Positions 8,461 to 17,043 of a stretch of DNA of 64,000 bases are shown here, in pieces. This DNA is from Methanomassiliicoccales archaeon UBA280 (GTDB lineage: Archaea; Thermoplasmatota; Thermoplasmata; SG8-5). Within the stretch, counting starts at the first letter, position 1. Each line of letters starts with the position of its first letter. The notes beneath the pieces were generated by a model, which saw nothing but the letters and a program-made list of their open reading frames with translations, ran no database searches and had not been told where the DNA came from. The DNA lies in NCBI GenBank assembly GCA_002499085.1, contig DAKD01000002.1, forward strand, positions 9,069-73,068, read 5' to 3'. The translations under genes were made by a program, and so were the position numbers.

Positions 8461-10595
8461 GGGTAGATGAGCTGGACATAGACGGGCGTATCGCAACCTT
8501 GATCAAGAATATGGGAATAAGCGAACTGCACCCGCCGCAGGCTGACGCGCTGGAGCATGTTCTCCAGGGCAGGAGCACTGTTCTCGCGACGCCCACTGCA
8601 AGCGGCAAGTCGCTGGTGGCGTACATAGGCGTCCTGAAAAAAGTGCTGGAGGGGAAGAGGGCGCTTTACATAGTCCCGCTCAGGGCCCTTGCCTCGGAGA
8701 AATATGACGAGCTGAAGGCCTTCGAGAGCCTGGGCATAAAGGTGGGCAAGACAGTGGGGGATTTCGACGCCCCGGACCCCGACCTGGGAAAGCTCGACAT
8801 AATCGTGGCCACATCCGAGAGGGCCGATTCCCTTCTGCGGCACAAATCCGACTGGATGTACGAGATAGGCGTCGCAGTCGCCGACGAGATACACCTCATC
8901 AACGACCCTTCCAGGGGACCGACCATGGAGATAACCCTGGTCAGGCTGAGGGACCTTAACCCGGAAATACAGTTCATCGCGCTCTCGGCCACGATCCGCA
9001 ACTCCATAGAGATCGCTGAATGGCTGCAGGCAAGACATGTGAGGAGCGACTGGAGGCCTGTGGCTCTTAAAGAGGGCGTCCTGTTCGGCGACACTGTTTA
9101 TTTTACTGATTCGACCAAAAAGGAGATTGCAAAACAGCCTGACGAGCTGACTGCGCTCGCATGCGACACAGTCTCGGAAGGCGGTCAGATCCTTTTCTTC
9201 GTGAACACGAGGAAATCGAGCGAGAGCGTGGCCGAGAGGATATCCCACACGCTGAAGAAAAGCGTGCTCTCGGAGGAGGAAACAGAGCGTCTGAATGAGT
9301 TGGCCGGCCGCCTGGACATGAGCGAGGAGGAGTCCACGTCCACGGGTGCGAGACTTGCCAAATGCGTCAGGGGCGGGACTGCATTTCACAATGCGGGGCT
9401 CACTGACAGGCAGCGGAAGCTCATAGAACGGAGCTTCAGGGACAGGATGCTCAAGTGCATAGTGGCGACTCCGACCCTGGCTGCTGGCATCAACCTGCCT
9501 GCCAGGAGAGTCGTTGTCAGGGACACCACGAGGTTCGACGCGAATTACGGGAACGTCCCGATACCAGTCATGGAGATCAAGCAGATGTGCGGCCGCGCCG
9601 GAAGGCCCCAGTTCGACCCTTACGGGGAGGCTGTCCTCCTCGCCAAGAGCAGGGGGGCCAAAACCCGGCTGATGGAGGAGTACCTTCTGGGCGAGCCCGA
9701 GTCCATCACCTCAAAGCTAGGTGCGGAACCGGCGCTTCGAAGCCACATACTCGCGGCCATTGCCACGGGCTATGCTGGAGACAGGAAGGAATTGATGGCT
9801 TTCATAGACAAGAGCTTCTTCGCGCATCAAACTGACGTTTGGACAATAGAGGGCATGATCGAGAATGTCCTGGCCTTCCTTGAGGAGAACGGACTCATCA
9901 CTTCCGACGGAGCGGGATTCGGCGCAACGCTCTTCGGGAAGCGGACGTCGGACCTGTACATAGATCCGTTGTCTGCGGTCATGATGAAGCAGGCTGTGGA
10001 CAGTTCCGAGTTCGTCGGGGCTGACGAGATGTCCCTGCTCCATGTGTGCTGCTCCACGCCCGACGTTTACCAGCTGTTCCTCAGGAAGAGCGACCTTGAC
10101 TGGGTCCCGGCCCTGGCTGAGGAGCGCAAGGCCAAATCCCTGCTGAAAGTGCCGGATGAGTCGTCGGAGGAATACACGGATTACCTCTCCGCACTGAAAA
10201 CAGCCAGCCTGCTGAAGCAGTGGATGGACGAGGTGCCCGAGAATGACATTGCCGAGTTCTTCGGGGTCGGCCCGGGAGACATAAGGAACAGGGTTGACAG
10301 CGCAGAGTGGATGCTTTACTCGCTGAGAGAGCTGGCCAGGCTGTTCGGTAGCCCACTGACAGGAATGCTCAACCCGCTGGTGATGAGAGTGAGATACGGA
10401 ATAAGGGAGGAGCTTCTGCCGCTGGCCAGCATGAGAAACATAGGCCGGAAGAGGGCCAGGACGCTGTTCGATGCCGGGTTCACAGGCCCTGGAAAGATAC
10501 TCGAGGCAGACTTCAGGGAGCTGGACTCTCTGCCAGGCATAGGGCCGGTTATAGCAGCCAGCCTGAAGGACCAGGCAAGGAAGGATTCCGGCTGA
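8457..10595 (+). CDS. hel308: Hel308-family ATP-dependent DNA helicase
   Basis: A 712-residue Ski2-like superfamily 2 helicase of normal length. It has a Q-motif region, Walker A TPTASGKS (about residue 47), Walker B DEIH, motif III SATI, motif VI QMCGRAGRPQ, then winged-helix and ratchet domains and a C-terminal helix-hairpin-helix (LPGIGPVIAASL). Hel308 unwinds lagging-strand DNA at stalled forks. The usual DECH/DEVH box is DEIH here, a conservative change. Translation is coupled to the preceding surface-protein gene by a four-base overlap, although the functions look unrelated. Confidence 0.93.
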   Translation: MRVDELDIDGRIATLIKNMGISELHPPQADALEHVLQGRSTVLATPTASGKSLVAYIGVLKKVLEGKRALYIVPLRALASEKYDELKAFESLGIKVGKTVGDFDAPDPDLGKLDIIVATSERADSLLRHKSDWMYEIGVAVADEIHLINDPSRGPTMEITLVRLRDLNPEIQFIALSATIRNSIEIAEWLQARHVRSDWRPVALKEGVLFGDTVYFTDSTKKEIAKQPDELTALACDTVSEGGQILFFVNTRKSSESVAERISHTLKKSVLSEEETERLNELAGRLDMSEEESTSTGARLAKCVRGGTAFHNAGLTDRQRKLIERSFRDRMLKCIVATPTLAAGINLPARRVVVRDTTRFDANYGNVPIPVMEIKQMCGRAGRPQFDPYGEAVLLAKSRGAKTRLMEEYLLGEPESITSKLGAEPALRSHILAAIATGYAGDRKELMAFIDKSFFAHQTDVWTIEGMIENVLAFLEENGLITSDGAGFGATLFGKRTSDLYIDPLSAVMMKQAVDSSEFVGADEMSLLHVCCSTPDVYQLFLRKSDLDWVPALAEERKAKSLLKVPDESSEEYTDYLSALKTASLLKQWMDEVPENDIAEFFGVGPGDIRNRVDSAEWMLYSLRELARLFGSPLTGMLNPLVMRVRYGIREELLPLASMRNIGRKRARTLFDAGFTGPGKILEADFRELDSLPGIGPVIAASLKDQARKDSG

Positions 10596-10626
10596 GGATC
10601 GCAGAATGAATGATTCGGAACGCGGT

Positions 10627-10944
10627 TCAGTCCTTGGACATTTTCTTCCTTCTTTCCTTCGCCGTGAAACCCGTGGACCTCTCGAGGAACTGGTTGTAGA
10701 GCCTGATTGTTTCCGAAGCTGTCTTGTCGTCCACCTTTGTGTTCATCTTTGTCTCGACAAAGATGGATTTCTTTCCGCCCATCCAGACTGAGATAAGTTC
10801 CATTGCGCCGAAGCTTGATTTGAGTTTGTCCCCGTCCCTGCTCACGGTTCCGAAGAGATCTTTCATCAGTGTTTCCAGCTTGTCGCCCTCTATCTTCTCG
10901 AAATGGCCGCGCTTGATGTCGTATTCGTTCATGGTATCGGGCAT
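10627..10944 (-). CDS. Small conserved archaeal protein (DUF5611-like)
   Basis: About 105 residues, alpha/beta, without cysteine motifs or membrane segments. The pattern MNEYDIKRGHFEKI at the N-terminus resembles a small family of uncharacterised euryarchaeal proteins that I believe is DUF5611; I cannot confirm this. Possible starts are GTG 10956, ATG 10944 and ATG 10932. I take 10944, about 22 bases after a TTAATTA box. It converges with hel308 across a 31-base gap. Function unknown. Confidence 0.6.
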   Translation of the reverse strand: MPDTMNEYDIKRGHFEKIEGDKLETLMKDLFGTVSRDGDKLKSSFGAMELISVWMGGKKSIFVETKMNTKVDDKTASETIRLYNQFLERSTGFTAKERRKKMSKD

Positions 10945-11016
10945 GAAATCCCGCACCGTCTAATTAAGTTTCTGTCTGAACGAGTCTGTCAACTTATTGG
11001 TGAATAATTGGGTTCA

Positions 11017-11067
11017 GGGGCTAGGGTCTAGGGTCTAGGATCTAGGGGCTAGGGACTAGGGGCTAGG
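11017..11067 (+). repeat. Left arm of CTAG-rich inverted-repeat element
   Basis: Seven tandem, slightly varied GGGnCTAGG-type units. The segment 11023-11039 (AGGGTCTAGGGTCTAGG) is an exact inverted match to 11164-11180. The tetranucleotide CTAG is normally rare in prokaryotic DNA, so this density is notable. Confidence 0.85.
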
Positions 11068-11068
11068 A

Positions 11069-11160
11069 GCGACACATGTGTCGCGACCAAGCCGAATCTC
11101 TGATTCGGCGCTGGGGGTGCTTCCAAATCGCATTTGCTGGCTTGTCCAGACCAAGCCAGC
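11069..11160. repeat. Three palindromes in the core of the CTAG element
   Basis: The core between the CTAG arms holds a perfect 16-bp palindrome (11069-11084, GCGACACATGTGTCGC), an 8-bp stem with 3-base loop (11091-11098 with 11102-11109) and a 9-bp stem with 7-base loop (11136-11144 with 11152-11160). No reading frame with coding character is present. The stretch 10957-11424 otherwise holds only AT-rich spacer and the promoter of the next gene. Confidence 0.8.
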
Positions 11161-11217
11161 CCCCCTAGACCCTAGACCCTTTATTCCATTATGATAACGC
11201 AGACCCTAGACCCTAGC
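11161..11217 (-). repeat. Right arm of CTAG-rich inverted-repeat element, in two blocks
   Basis: Blocks at 11161-11180 and 11202-11217 repeat CCCTAGACCCTAG. They are inverted relative to the left arm and separated by a 21-base AT-rich spacer. Confidence 0.85.
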
Positions 11218-11392
11218 AATAATCTCAATATCACTAAATTATTGACAAACTAGTCTGAACTCAGTGTCATTATGCCGAATGCAACATTGAAAATTTCCCA
11301 AAATATTATTATGAAATTGTTAAAGCTACCAGCTTGAGCAGATATGCGCAGAAACGGGAGGCAGGGCATTGCCGACTTAAGCCAGGATAACA

Positions 11393-11401
11393 ATTTATAT
11401 A
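11393..11401 (+). promoter_or_regulatory. TATA box of the M29 aminopeptidase gene
   Basis: ATTTATATA-type box centred 27 bases before the ATG at 11425, so the message is probably leaderless. Confidence 0.55.
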
Positions 11402-11424
11402 TTAGTTGTGCCTTATCATAGCAT

Positions 11425-12447
11425 ATGAAAGGCGCCAAACCTTCCGGGGGGATGGACGCGCAGTTCGACGAGATGGTCGAAGGCGCCAAGAACGCCCTGA
11501 GCACGGTTCTCTCAGTTCAAAAAGGTGATGACCTTCTCATTGTTCTGGACGACAGCAAGCAGGACATCGGCATGGCCTTCGAGAAGGGGGCAAGGCACCT
11601 TGGCGCAAACACCATGATTTATTCCCTCTCGAAGCACGCGAGACCCATTATGGACATCCCGAAGGACCTTTCCGACATGTTCAAGGATTACGGAGTCATA
11701 ATCAACACATTCCAGTCCGATTCCAGGGAGACGCCTTTCAGAGTCAAGCTGCTTTACGAGGAGATACAGTACAAGGCCAGGGTCGGGCATGCTCCGGGAA
11801 TAACCACCGGCATGATGAGGGAGGGCCCCATGAAGGTGGACTATTCCAAGATCGTGAAGCAGGCCGACCATCTGATGCAGGTTTTCCTCAATGTCGAGCG
11901 CGTTCATATCACCGCGCCATCCGGAACGGATCTCAAGATGGAACTGGGAAGAAGACTCTGGCAGACAGATGTGAAGATCAAAAAGGGAGATTTCGGAAAC
12001 CTTCCCGCGGGCGAGGTCTGGTGCGCGCCTGTCGAGGACGGGACCAACGGCGTGGTAGTGGTTGACGGAAGCATCGGCGACCTGGGAAGCGTGCCCAGCC
12101 CCTTGACCCTGAAGGTCGAGGCAGGCAAGCTGGTTTCCGCCGAGTGCGCCGACATCGAATTCGCAAAGCAGGTCTGGGAACTGTCAAACATCGACAGGAT
12201 GGCCAGCACCATCGGCGAACTCGGAATCGGCCTGAACCCGGGCGCGAAGATTTCCGGCATCATGCTCGAGGACGAGAAGGCCAGCGAAACGTCCCACATA
12301 GCATTCGGCAACAACCTGGACATGGACGGGGGCCGCAACGACTCCAAGACGCACCGCGATTATCTGTTTTACAAACCGACAATCGTTGCCACATATTCTG
12401 ACGGCAAGACCCGCACGATAATGAAGAACGGCAAGATAGTGTCGTGA
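11425..12447 (+). CDS. M29-family (thermophilic aminopeptidase-like) metallopeptidase
   Basis: A 340-residue protein. The family blocks are present: PAGEVWCAPVEDGTNG (metal-ligand Glu region), GELGIGLNPGAK and SHIAFGNN (His ligand region). M29 enzymes are cytosolic aminopeptidases with two metal ions that release N-terminal residues from peptides, so a role in finishing proteasome products is plausible. The start at 11425 fits the promoter spacing. It converges with the zinc-ribbon membrane protein gene, three bases from its stop. Confidence 0.87.
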   Translation: MKGAKPSGGMDAQFDEMVEGAKNALSTVLSVQKGDDLLIVLDDSKQDIGMAFEKGARHLGANTMIYSLSKHARPIMDIPKDLSDMFKDYGVIINTFQSDSRETPFRVKLLYEEIQYKARVGHAPGITTGMMREGPMKVDYSKIVKQADHLMQVFLNVERVHITAPSGTDLKMELGRRLWQTDVKIKKGDFGNLPAGEVWCAPVEDGTNGVVVVDGSIGDLGSVPSPLTLKVEAGKLVSAECADIEFAKQVWELSNIDRMASTIGELGIGLNPGAKISGIMLEDEKASETSHIAFGNNLDMDGGRNDSKTHRDYLFYKPTIVATYSDGKTRTIMKNGKIVS

Positions 12448-12450
12448 GTT

Positions 12451-13326
12451 CTATTTCAGATTCTGGCCGCATTTCCTGCAGAAGGCATCTGAGACCTCTG
12501 TCTCGATTCCGCATCCCGGGCAGGCGCGGGCTTTGCTGAGGTTCTGGCCGCATTTCCTGCAGAAGGTATCGTCCTCGGAGACTTCCGACTCGCAGCCCGG
12601 GCAGGCCCACACTTCAAGAACCTCGCCTTCGACCGGGGGAATCTTTTCCTCGCCTATCAGAGCGAGCGTCCCCGAATCCAGCACCCTCTCGGCCTTGATG
12701 GCGCTGCTCAGCGCTTTCGTGTAGTCCTCGCTGTCAAATGACTTCACTGCCGATTTGTAATGGTCGAATGCCTCGCCGCTCCTGATGTCCTTTTTCTCAA
12801 GTATGTCCTTGATTGTGGAAATGGTGAATTTTGCCTGCAGATAGTTCACTGGGAGGGCGTCCAGGCTCTTCTCCTCCCTGGGCCGGGGTTCCGGCCTGGT
12901 GTAAACGTCCTGATCCATGGGCCGCCTTCCCGGGTCGGTACGGGCTTTCGGGGCGCGGTCCGTTCCGGACGATTCCCTCTTCAGCCTGAGGAGCACGAGC
13001 TTGGCTGCCTCTGCGCGTTCGATTGCCCCGGTATAGTCCCTCCTCGCCAGGTAAGCCCTTGATTCGTCAAGCACAGAATCTGCCTCGCCGGTATCGATGC
13101 CCTTTGCCGCCAGAGTCTCCGATATGCTCTGAGTTGTGAGAATGACATTGTGCGCCCTGTCTGCCAGCGGCTCGGAGCGTTCCGTTTCCTTCCTGAACAG
13201 GCTCATCTCCTTCTTCCTCCTCTTCTTCCTCATCATTATGTACATCAGTTCTATCGCGAGGACGATGGCCATAAGAATCAGAAGCAATAGGATTATCTGT
13301 TCTTTTGCGGTCATCGCTTGTACCAT
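12451..13326 (-). CDS. Membrane-anchored protein with two C-terminal zinc ribbons
   Basis: A 291-residue protein. A single N-terminal transmembrane helix (about 8-32) is followed by a basic stop-transfer RKKRRKK, two helical repeat regions that look alike (about 60-115 and 165-215), a Pro/Arg-rich linker, and two nearly identical zinc ribbons at the C-terminus (CPGC...FCRKCG twice). The ribbons would face the cytoplasm. Zinc-ribbon membrane proteins are frequent in Thermoplasmatota but I recognise no defined function. A TATA-like TTTTATAA lies about 24 bases upstream of the ATG at 13326; an ATG at 13314 is the alternative. Confidence 0.7.
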   Translation of the reverse strand: MVQAMTAKEQIILLLLILMAIVLAIELMYIMMRKKRRKKEMSLFRKETERSEPLADRAHNVILTTQSISETLAAKGIDTGEADSVLDESRAYLARRDYTGAIERAEAAKLVLLRLKRESSGTDRAPKARTDPGRRPMDQDVYTRPEPRPREEKSLDALPVNYLQAKFTISTIKDILEKKDIRSGEAFDHYKSAVKSFDSEDYTKALSSAIKAERVLDSGTLALIGEEKIPPVEGEVLEVWACPGCESEVSEDDTFCRKCGQNLSKARACPGCGIETEVSDAFCRKCGQNLK

Positions 13327-13470
13327 GTGTCATAAGCGGATGTGATTATAAAATGCTTTCGCAGGCCATGCCAATGCGCAGTTTCGCCCGCGGTGATTCC
13401 GCAAGCTTTATCTCGATGCGTCATATGGCGGTTGCCAGACATGATTCAGGGATGTGAGCGCTTGGGCGAA

Positions 13471-14421
13471 ATGAAGCGAATACTGGTTGCAGGGGCTGTG
13501 GGCCAGATCGGGTCCGAACTTACAATGGAGCTCAGAAGGCTTCATGGGAACGAGAATGTGGTGGCAATGGGCAGGAAGACCAAGCCAGGCGACCTGCTGG
13601 GAAATTCCGGGCCTTTCGAGTTCGGGAATGTCACGGACAGGGCCTCGCTGGACAGAATCGTCGCGAAATACGATATCGACACAATATACCACATGGCCGC
13701 GATACTTTCCGGCGCGGGCGAGAAGGACCCGCATCTCGCGTGGGACGTCAATATAAACGGGTTGTACAATGTTCTGGAAGTCGCAAGGGAGAAGAGGCTG
13801 ACCAGGGTAATGGTTCCCAGCTCGATCGCCGCTTTCGGCCCGGAAACCCCCAAGGAAAACACGCCCCAGGAAACGGTTCTGAAGCCCACCACCATGTATG
13901 GCGTGACAAAGGTGGCGGGCGAGCTGCTTTGCGACTATTACTTCAGGAAATTCGGCGTGGACGTCAGGGGGCTCAGATACCCGGGGATCATCAGCTCGGA
14001 AACCCTTCCCGGCGGGGGCACGACCGATTACGCAGTGGAGATTTTCTACGAGGCGATCAAGCACAAGAAGTACATGTGCTTCGTGAGGGAGGACACTGTC
14101 CTGCCTATGATGTACATGCCGGATTGCATCAACGCCACCATAATGCTGATGAATGCGGACGTGAAGAGGCTGAAGCATCACTCGGACTTCAACCTGGGCG
14201 CGCTCAGCTTCTCCGCCGGAGAGCTGGCCGCGGAAATCAGGAAACATATACCCGAGTTCAAAGTGACCTACGAGCCGGACTTCCGTCAGGCAATAGCGGA
14301 TTCGTGGCCCCGGACTATTGACGATTCGGCCGCAAGAAGGGAATGGGGCTGGAAGCCGGAATACGACCTCGCGAGGATGACAGGGGACATGATAGAGAAG
14401 CTCTCTGCCAAACTATTATAA
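13471..14421 (+). CDS. NAD-dependent epimerase/dehydratase-family protein, L-threonine 3-dehydrogenase-like
   Basis: A 316-residue extended short-chain dehydrogenase. The NAD motif is GAVGQIGSEL at the N-terminus, the catalytic YGVTK (Y-x3-K) sits near residue 140, and the GGGTTDYAVEIFYEA block matches SDR-type L-threonine 3-dehydrogenases, which oxidise threonine to 2-amino-3-ketobutyrate. Specificity is inferred from that block. The start MKRILV at 13471 matches the family. An in-frame ATG at 13441 adds ten residues and fits the upstream TATA (about 13405-13412) equally well. Confidence 0.82.
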   Translation: MKRILVAGAVGQIGSELTMELRRLHGNENVVAMGRKTKPGDLLGNSGPFEFGNVTDRASLDRIVAKYDIDTIYHMAAILSGAGEKDPHLAWDVNINGLYNVLEVAREKRLTRVMVPSSIAAFGPETPKENTPQETVLKPTTMYGVTKVAGELLCDYYFRKFGVDVRGLRYPGIISSETLPGGGTTDYAVEIFYEAIKHKKYMCFVREDTVLPMMYMPDCINATIMLMNADVKRLKHHSDFNLGALSFSAGELAAEIRKHIPEFKVTYEPDFRQAIADSWPRTIDDSAARREWGWKPEYDLARMTGDMIEKLSAKLL

Positions 14422-14422
14422 A
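14414..14422 (+). promoter_or_regulatory. TATA box of the Memo gene
   Basis: ATTATAAAT-type box at the end of the preceding gene, centred about 28 bases before the ATG at 14446. It predicts a leaderless or nearly leaderless transcript. Confidence 0.5.
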
Positions 14423-14445
14423 TCCTGAAATCCATTGACTTACCC

Positions 14446-15261
14446 ATGAGGTACGCGACAGTCGCAGGCCAATTCTACAAGGGTACCGAGACAGGGCTAA
14501 GGAAGGAGATAGAGGACTGCTTCCTCCACAAACTCGGGCCGGGCAGCATCCCGGCGCTCAATCCTAAGAGAAGCGGACGCATACGGGGAATTGTCTCGCC
14601 CCATGCAGGATACATGTACTCCGGGCCTGTTGCCGCCCATGGATTCGCGGCCCTGGCTGAGGACGGGTTCCCCCGGGTCTTCGTCATAATCGGCCCGAAC
14701 CATCACGGCGTGGGCAGCGGAGTGGCCGTGACCGCCCATGACTTCGAGACGCCCCTCGGCATCATGAAAAACGACAGGGACTTGGCCGCAGCCATGAAGA
14801 AGGACCCCATCGACAACAGCATGCTGGCCCACAGGCACGAGCATTCGATCGAGGTTCAGCTTCCCTTCATCCAGTACTTCTCAAAGAACTGCATGTTCGT
14901 GCCCGTGAGTATGATGATGCAGGACCACAAAAGCGCCCAGCGTGTCGGCCAAATCATAAGGGAGGCAGTTGGGGAAAGGGATGCGGTCGTAATCGCGTCC
15001 ACCGATTTCAGCCATTACATATCCCCGGAACAGGCCAGGGAGAAGGACATGATGGCCATCGAGCGTATTCTTGACCTTGACACCAAGGGGCTTTATGACA
15101 CTGTCAGGAAGAACCGCATCACGATGTGCGGATTCGGCCCGGTGATTGCCATGTTGGAGGCTGTGCAGGGCTCCAAAGCCGAGCTTCTCAAGTACGCCAA
15201 CTCCGGGGACATCACCGCTATGTCCGAAGTAGTGGGCTATGCCAGCATTGTCATCTCATGA
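14446..15261 (+). CDS. Memo-family protein (AmmeMemoRadiSam system protein B type)
   Basis: A 271-residue protein of typical length. Conserved family sites are visible: SPHAGYMYSG, GPNHHG, the HEHSIEVQLPF block, STDFSHY, and a late Cys in MCGFGP. In human MEMO1 the corresponding His, His and Cys bind iron or copper. Archaeal homologues often lie beside AMMECR1 and a radical SAM gene, but neither is adjacent here. It converges with elp3, nine bases away. Confidence 0.92.
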   Translation: MRYATVAGQFYKGTETGLRKEIEDCFLHKLGPGSIPALNPKRSGRIRGIVSPHAGYMYSGPVAAHGFAALAEDGFPRVFVIIGPNHHGVGSGVAVTAHDFETPLGIMKNDRDLAAAMKKDPIDNSMLAHRHEHSIEVQLPFIQYFSKNCMFVPVSMMMQDHKSAQRVGQIIREAVGERDAVVIASTDFSHYISPEQAREKDMMAIERILDLDTKGLYDTVRKNRITMCGFGPVIAMLEAVQGSKAELLKYANSGDITAMSEVVGYASIVIS

Positions 15262-15270
15262 TCGACGGTA

Positions 15271-16839
15271 TCAAAAATTCCTGCCCATGTAAGGCCCGGA
15301 TCTCACGAAGCCGAGCTTCCTGTAATATTCCCTGGCTCCGACGCCGCTCATTATCAGCATTCTCTCTTTCCCGTTGTCCGCGGATATTTCGAGGCAGCGG
15401 TTTATCAGGGCCTCGCCCAGACCGCGGTGCTGCAGCGACTTTGCGTCCCGAACGGACAGGGGAAGTTGCTGGCTCACTGTCCTCAGCTCCCTGATCACCG
15501 AGGAACCGGGCATCTCCGGCCTGTGAGACTTTTCCGACGGAAGCCTGAGACGGGCAAAACCGGCCAGTATGTCATTCTCAATGTCCTCGAAAGAGACAAA
15601 GTATTCCTTCCCGCCCGAAGCTGAATACTCCTCGGTAAGGATGGCAAGCTCGCCCGCTTCCTTTCCCCTGAGAAGATTGTGCCCGGCCTCTCTGCATCTG
15701 ATGCATCTGCACTTCCTTCCCCTGTCCTCCAGCTCCCATTGGGCCAGCTCCCTCAGGTGGCTCTGCCTGTTTCCGCCTTCGATCAATTGCATGGGAATGT
15801 CCCTCTGTATGCGCTGGATCCTGACCCATTTCGGAAGCATTTCTTTGATGTCGGCCAAAAGCCTTACGAGAGCTTCCTGGGAGTATGGCACGTATTCGCC
15901 AGCCTTCCACATCTCATACAGCCCTGTGCCCTCTATGACCAGCGTGGGATATATCTTCAGCATGTCAGGCCTGAATCTGTCGTCCGAGAACAGTTTCCTG
16001 AACGTCTCCAAGTCACTTTCCCGGGTTTCCCCGGGAAGGCCCGGCATCATGTGATAGGCCACTTTCATTCCCGCGTCCCTTGCGACGCCGCTTGCCCTGG
16101 CGCTAGCGGCTGTGCCGTGGCCCCTTTTCACCGACTCAAGGGTCCTGTCGTTCAGGGTCTGAACGCCCAGCTCCACCCTTGTGGCGCCCAAGACGAGGGC
16201 CGCATCGACCTGAGGCTCAAGAAAATAATCCGGCCTGGTCTCCAAGGTGAGGCCGACGCAGCGGTTGGCTGCTGTCTCGTTCGCCGCATGGGCAGAACCC
16301 AGGTCCGGGGATTCGGAGCCGTTCAGGGCATCGAAGCATCTCTTCACGAAGCCCTCCTGGTAAACCCGCTCCCGGGCCGTGAATGTCCCGCCCATGATTA
16401 TGAGGTCCACCTTGTCTGTCGGATGGCCGTTGCGCTCCAACTGGCTCAGCCTGGCCTGAACCTGGGTAAAGGGGTCGAATCCGTGCTGGGCCGCCCTCAG
16501 GGCTGCCGGCTCCCTGCCCGTGTATGATTGGGCAGTGCCTTTCTCGACTCCGCCCGGGCAGTACGAGCATTTGCCGTGCGGACATTGCAGGGGCGGCGTC
16601 ATCACGGCGACCACTGCAACGCCGCTCGCTGTGCGGACAGGTTTCTTGCGAAGCAGCGGTTCCAGCATATCAAGGTCCTCCTCGGGCACATGAGCCAGTA
16701 TGTCGGCATTGCTGGGAAACGTATCCATACTGTACTTTCTGCAGAGCCTGGTCTTCAATCTCTGAATGTCGTCCTGGGTGGCCGCATCGCCCGCCAAGAG
16801 CTCGGATATCATCTCGCTGAAGAATTCCTCGGAGTCCAC
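15271..16839 (-). CDS. elp3: Elp3: tRNA U34 carboxymethyl transferase (radical SAM plus acetyltransferase)
   Basis: A 522-residue protein. A radical SAM domain with the Elp3 cluster motif CPHGKCSYC sits near residue 86, and a C-terminal GNAT domain (about 375-522) ends in the SRGVGAREYYRKLG-like acetyl-CoA-binding region. The enzyme makes cm5U34 in tRNA wobble positions from acetyl-CoA and SAM. Archaeal Elp3 works without the other Elongator subunits. The TATA at 16861-16868 is 26 bases from the ATG, indicating a leaderless message. Confidence 0.94.
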   Translation of the reverse strand: MDSEEFFSEMISELLAGDAATQDDIQRLKTRLCRKYSMDTFPSNADILAHVPEEDLDMLEPLLRKKPVRTASGVAVVAVMTPPLQCPHGKCSYCPGGVEKGTAQSYTGREPAALRAAQHGFDPFTQVQARLSQLERNGHPTDKVDLIIMGGTFTARERVYQEGFVKRCFDALNGSESPDLGSAHAANETAANRCVGLTLETRPDYFLEPQVDAALVLGATRVELGVQTLNDRTLESVKRGHGTAASARASGVARDAGMKVAYHMMPGLPGETRESDLETFRKLFSDDRFRPDMLKIYPTLVIEGTGLYEMWKAGEYVPYSQEALVRLLADIKEMLPKWVRIQRIQRDIPMQLIEGGNRQSHLRELAQWELEDRGRKCRCIRCREAGHNLLRGKEAGELAILTEEYSASGGKEYFVSFEDIENDILAGFARLRLPSEKSHRPEMPGSSVIRELRTVSQQLPLSVRDAKSLQHRGLGEALINRCLEISADNGKERMLIMSGVGAREYYRKLGFVRSGPYMGRNF

Positions 16840-16860
16840 GCATGCCGCAGGAAATTTGCC

Positions 16861-16868
16861 TATAAATA
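16861..16868 (-). promoter_or_regulatory. TATA box of elp3
   Basis: TATTTATA on the minus strand, centred about 26 bases before the ATG at 16839. Confidence 0.5.
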
Positions 16869-17043
16869 CTATCAGAAACCCTCAAATCCATGAGCTTGGA
16901 GTAATCCAAACATTTTAATCCAATGCCATTATTCTCCTGCACGCAGAGCAGGCGCCCATTTGGGCAGGCGCTTGGCCGGCCCGTCAGGCGAGGAATGATG
17001 AACGCTCAAATCATTTGCTGTAATACCGAGGGGGTGAGGCAGC

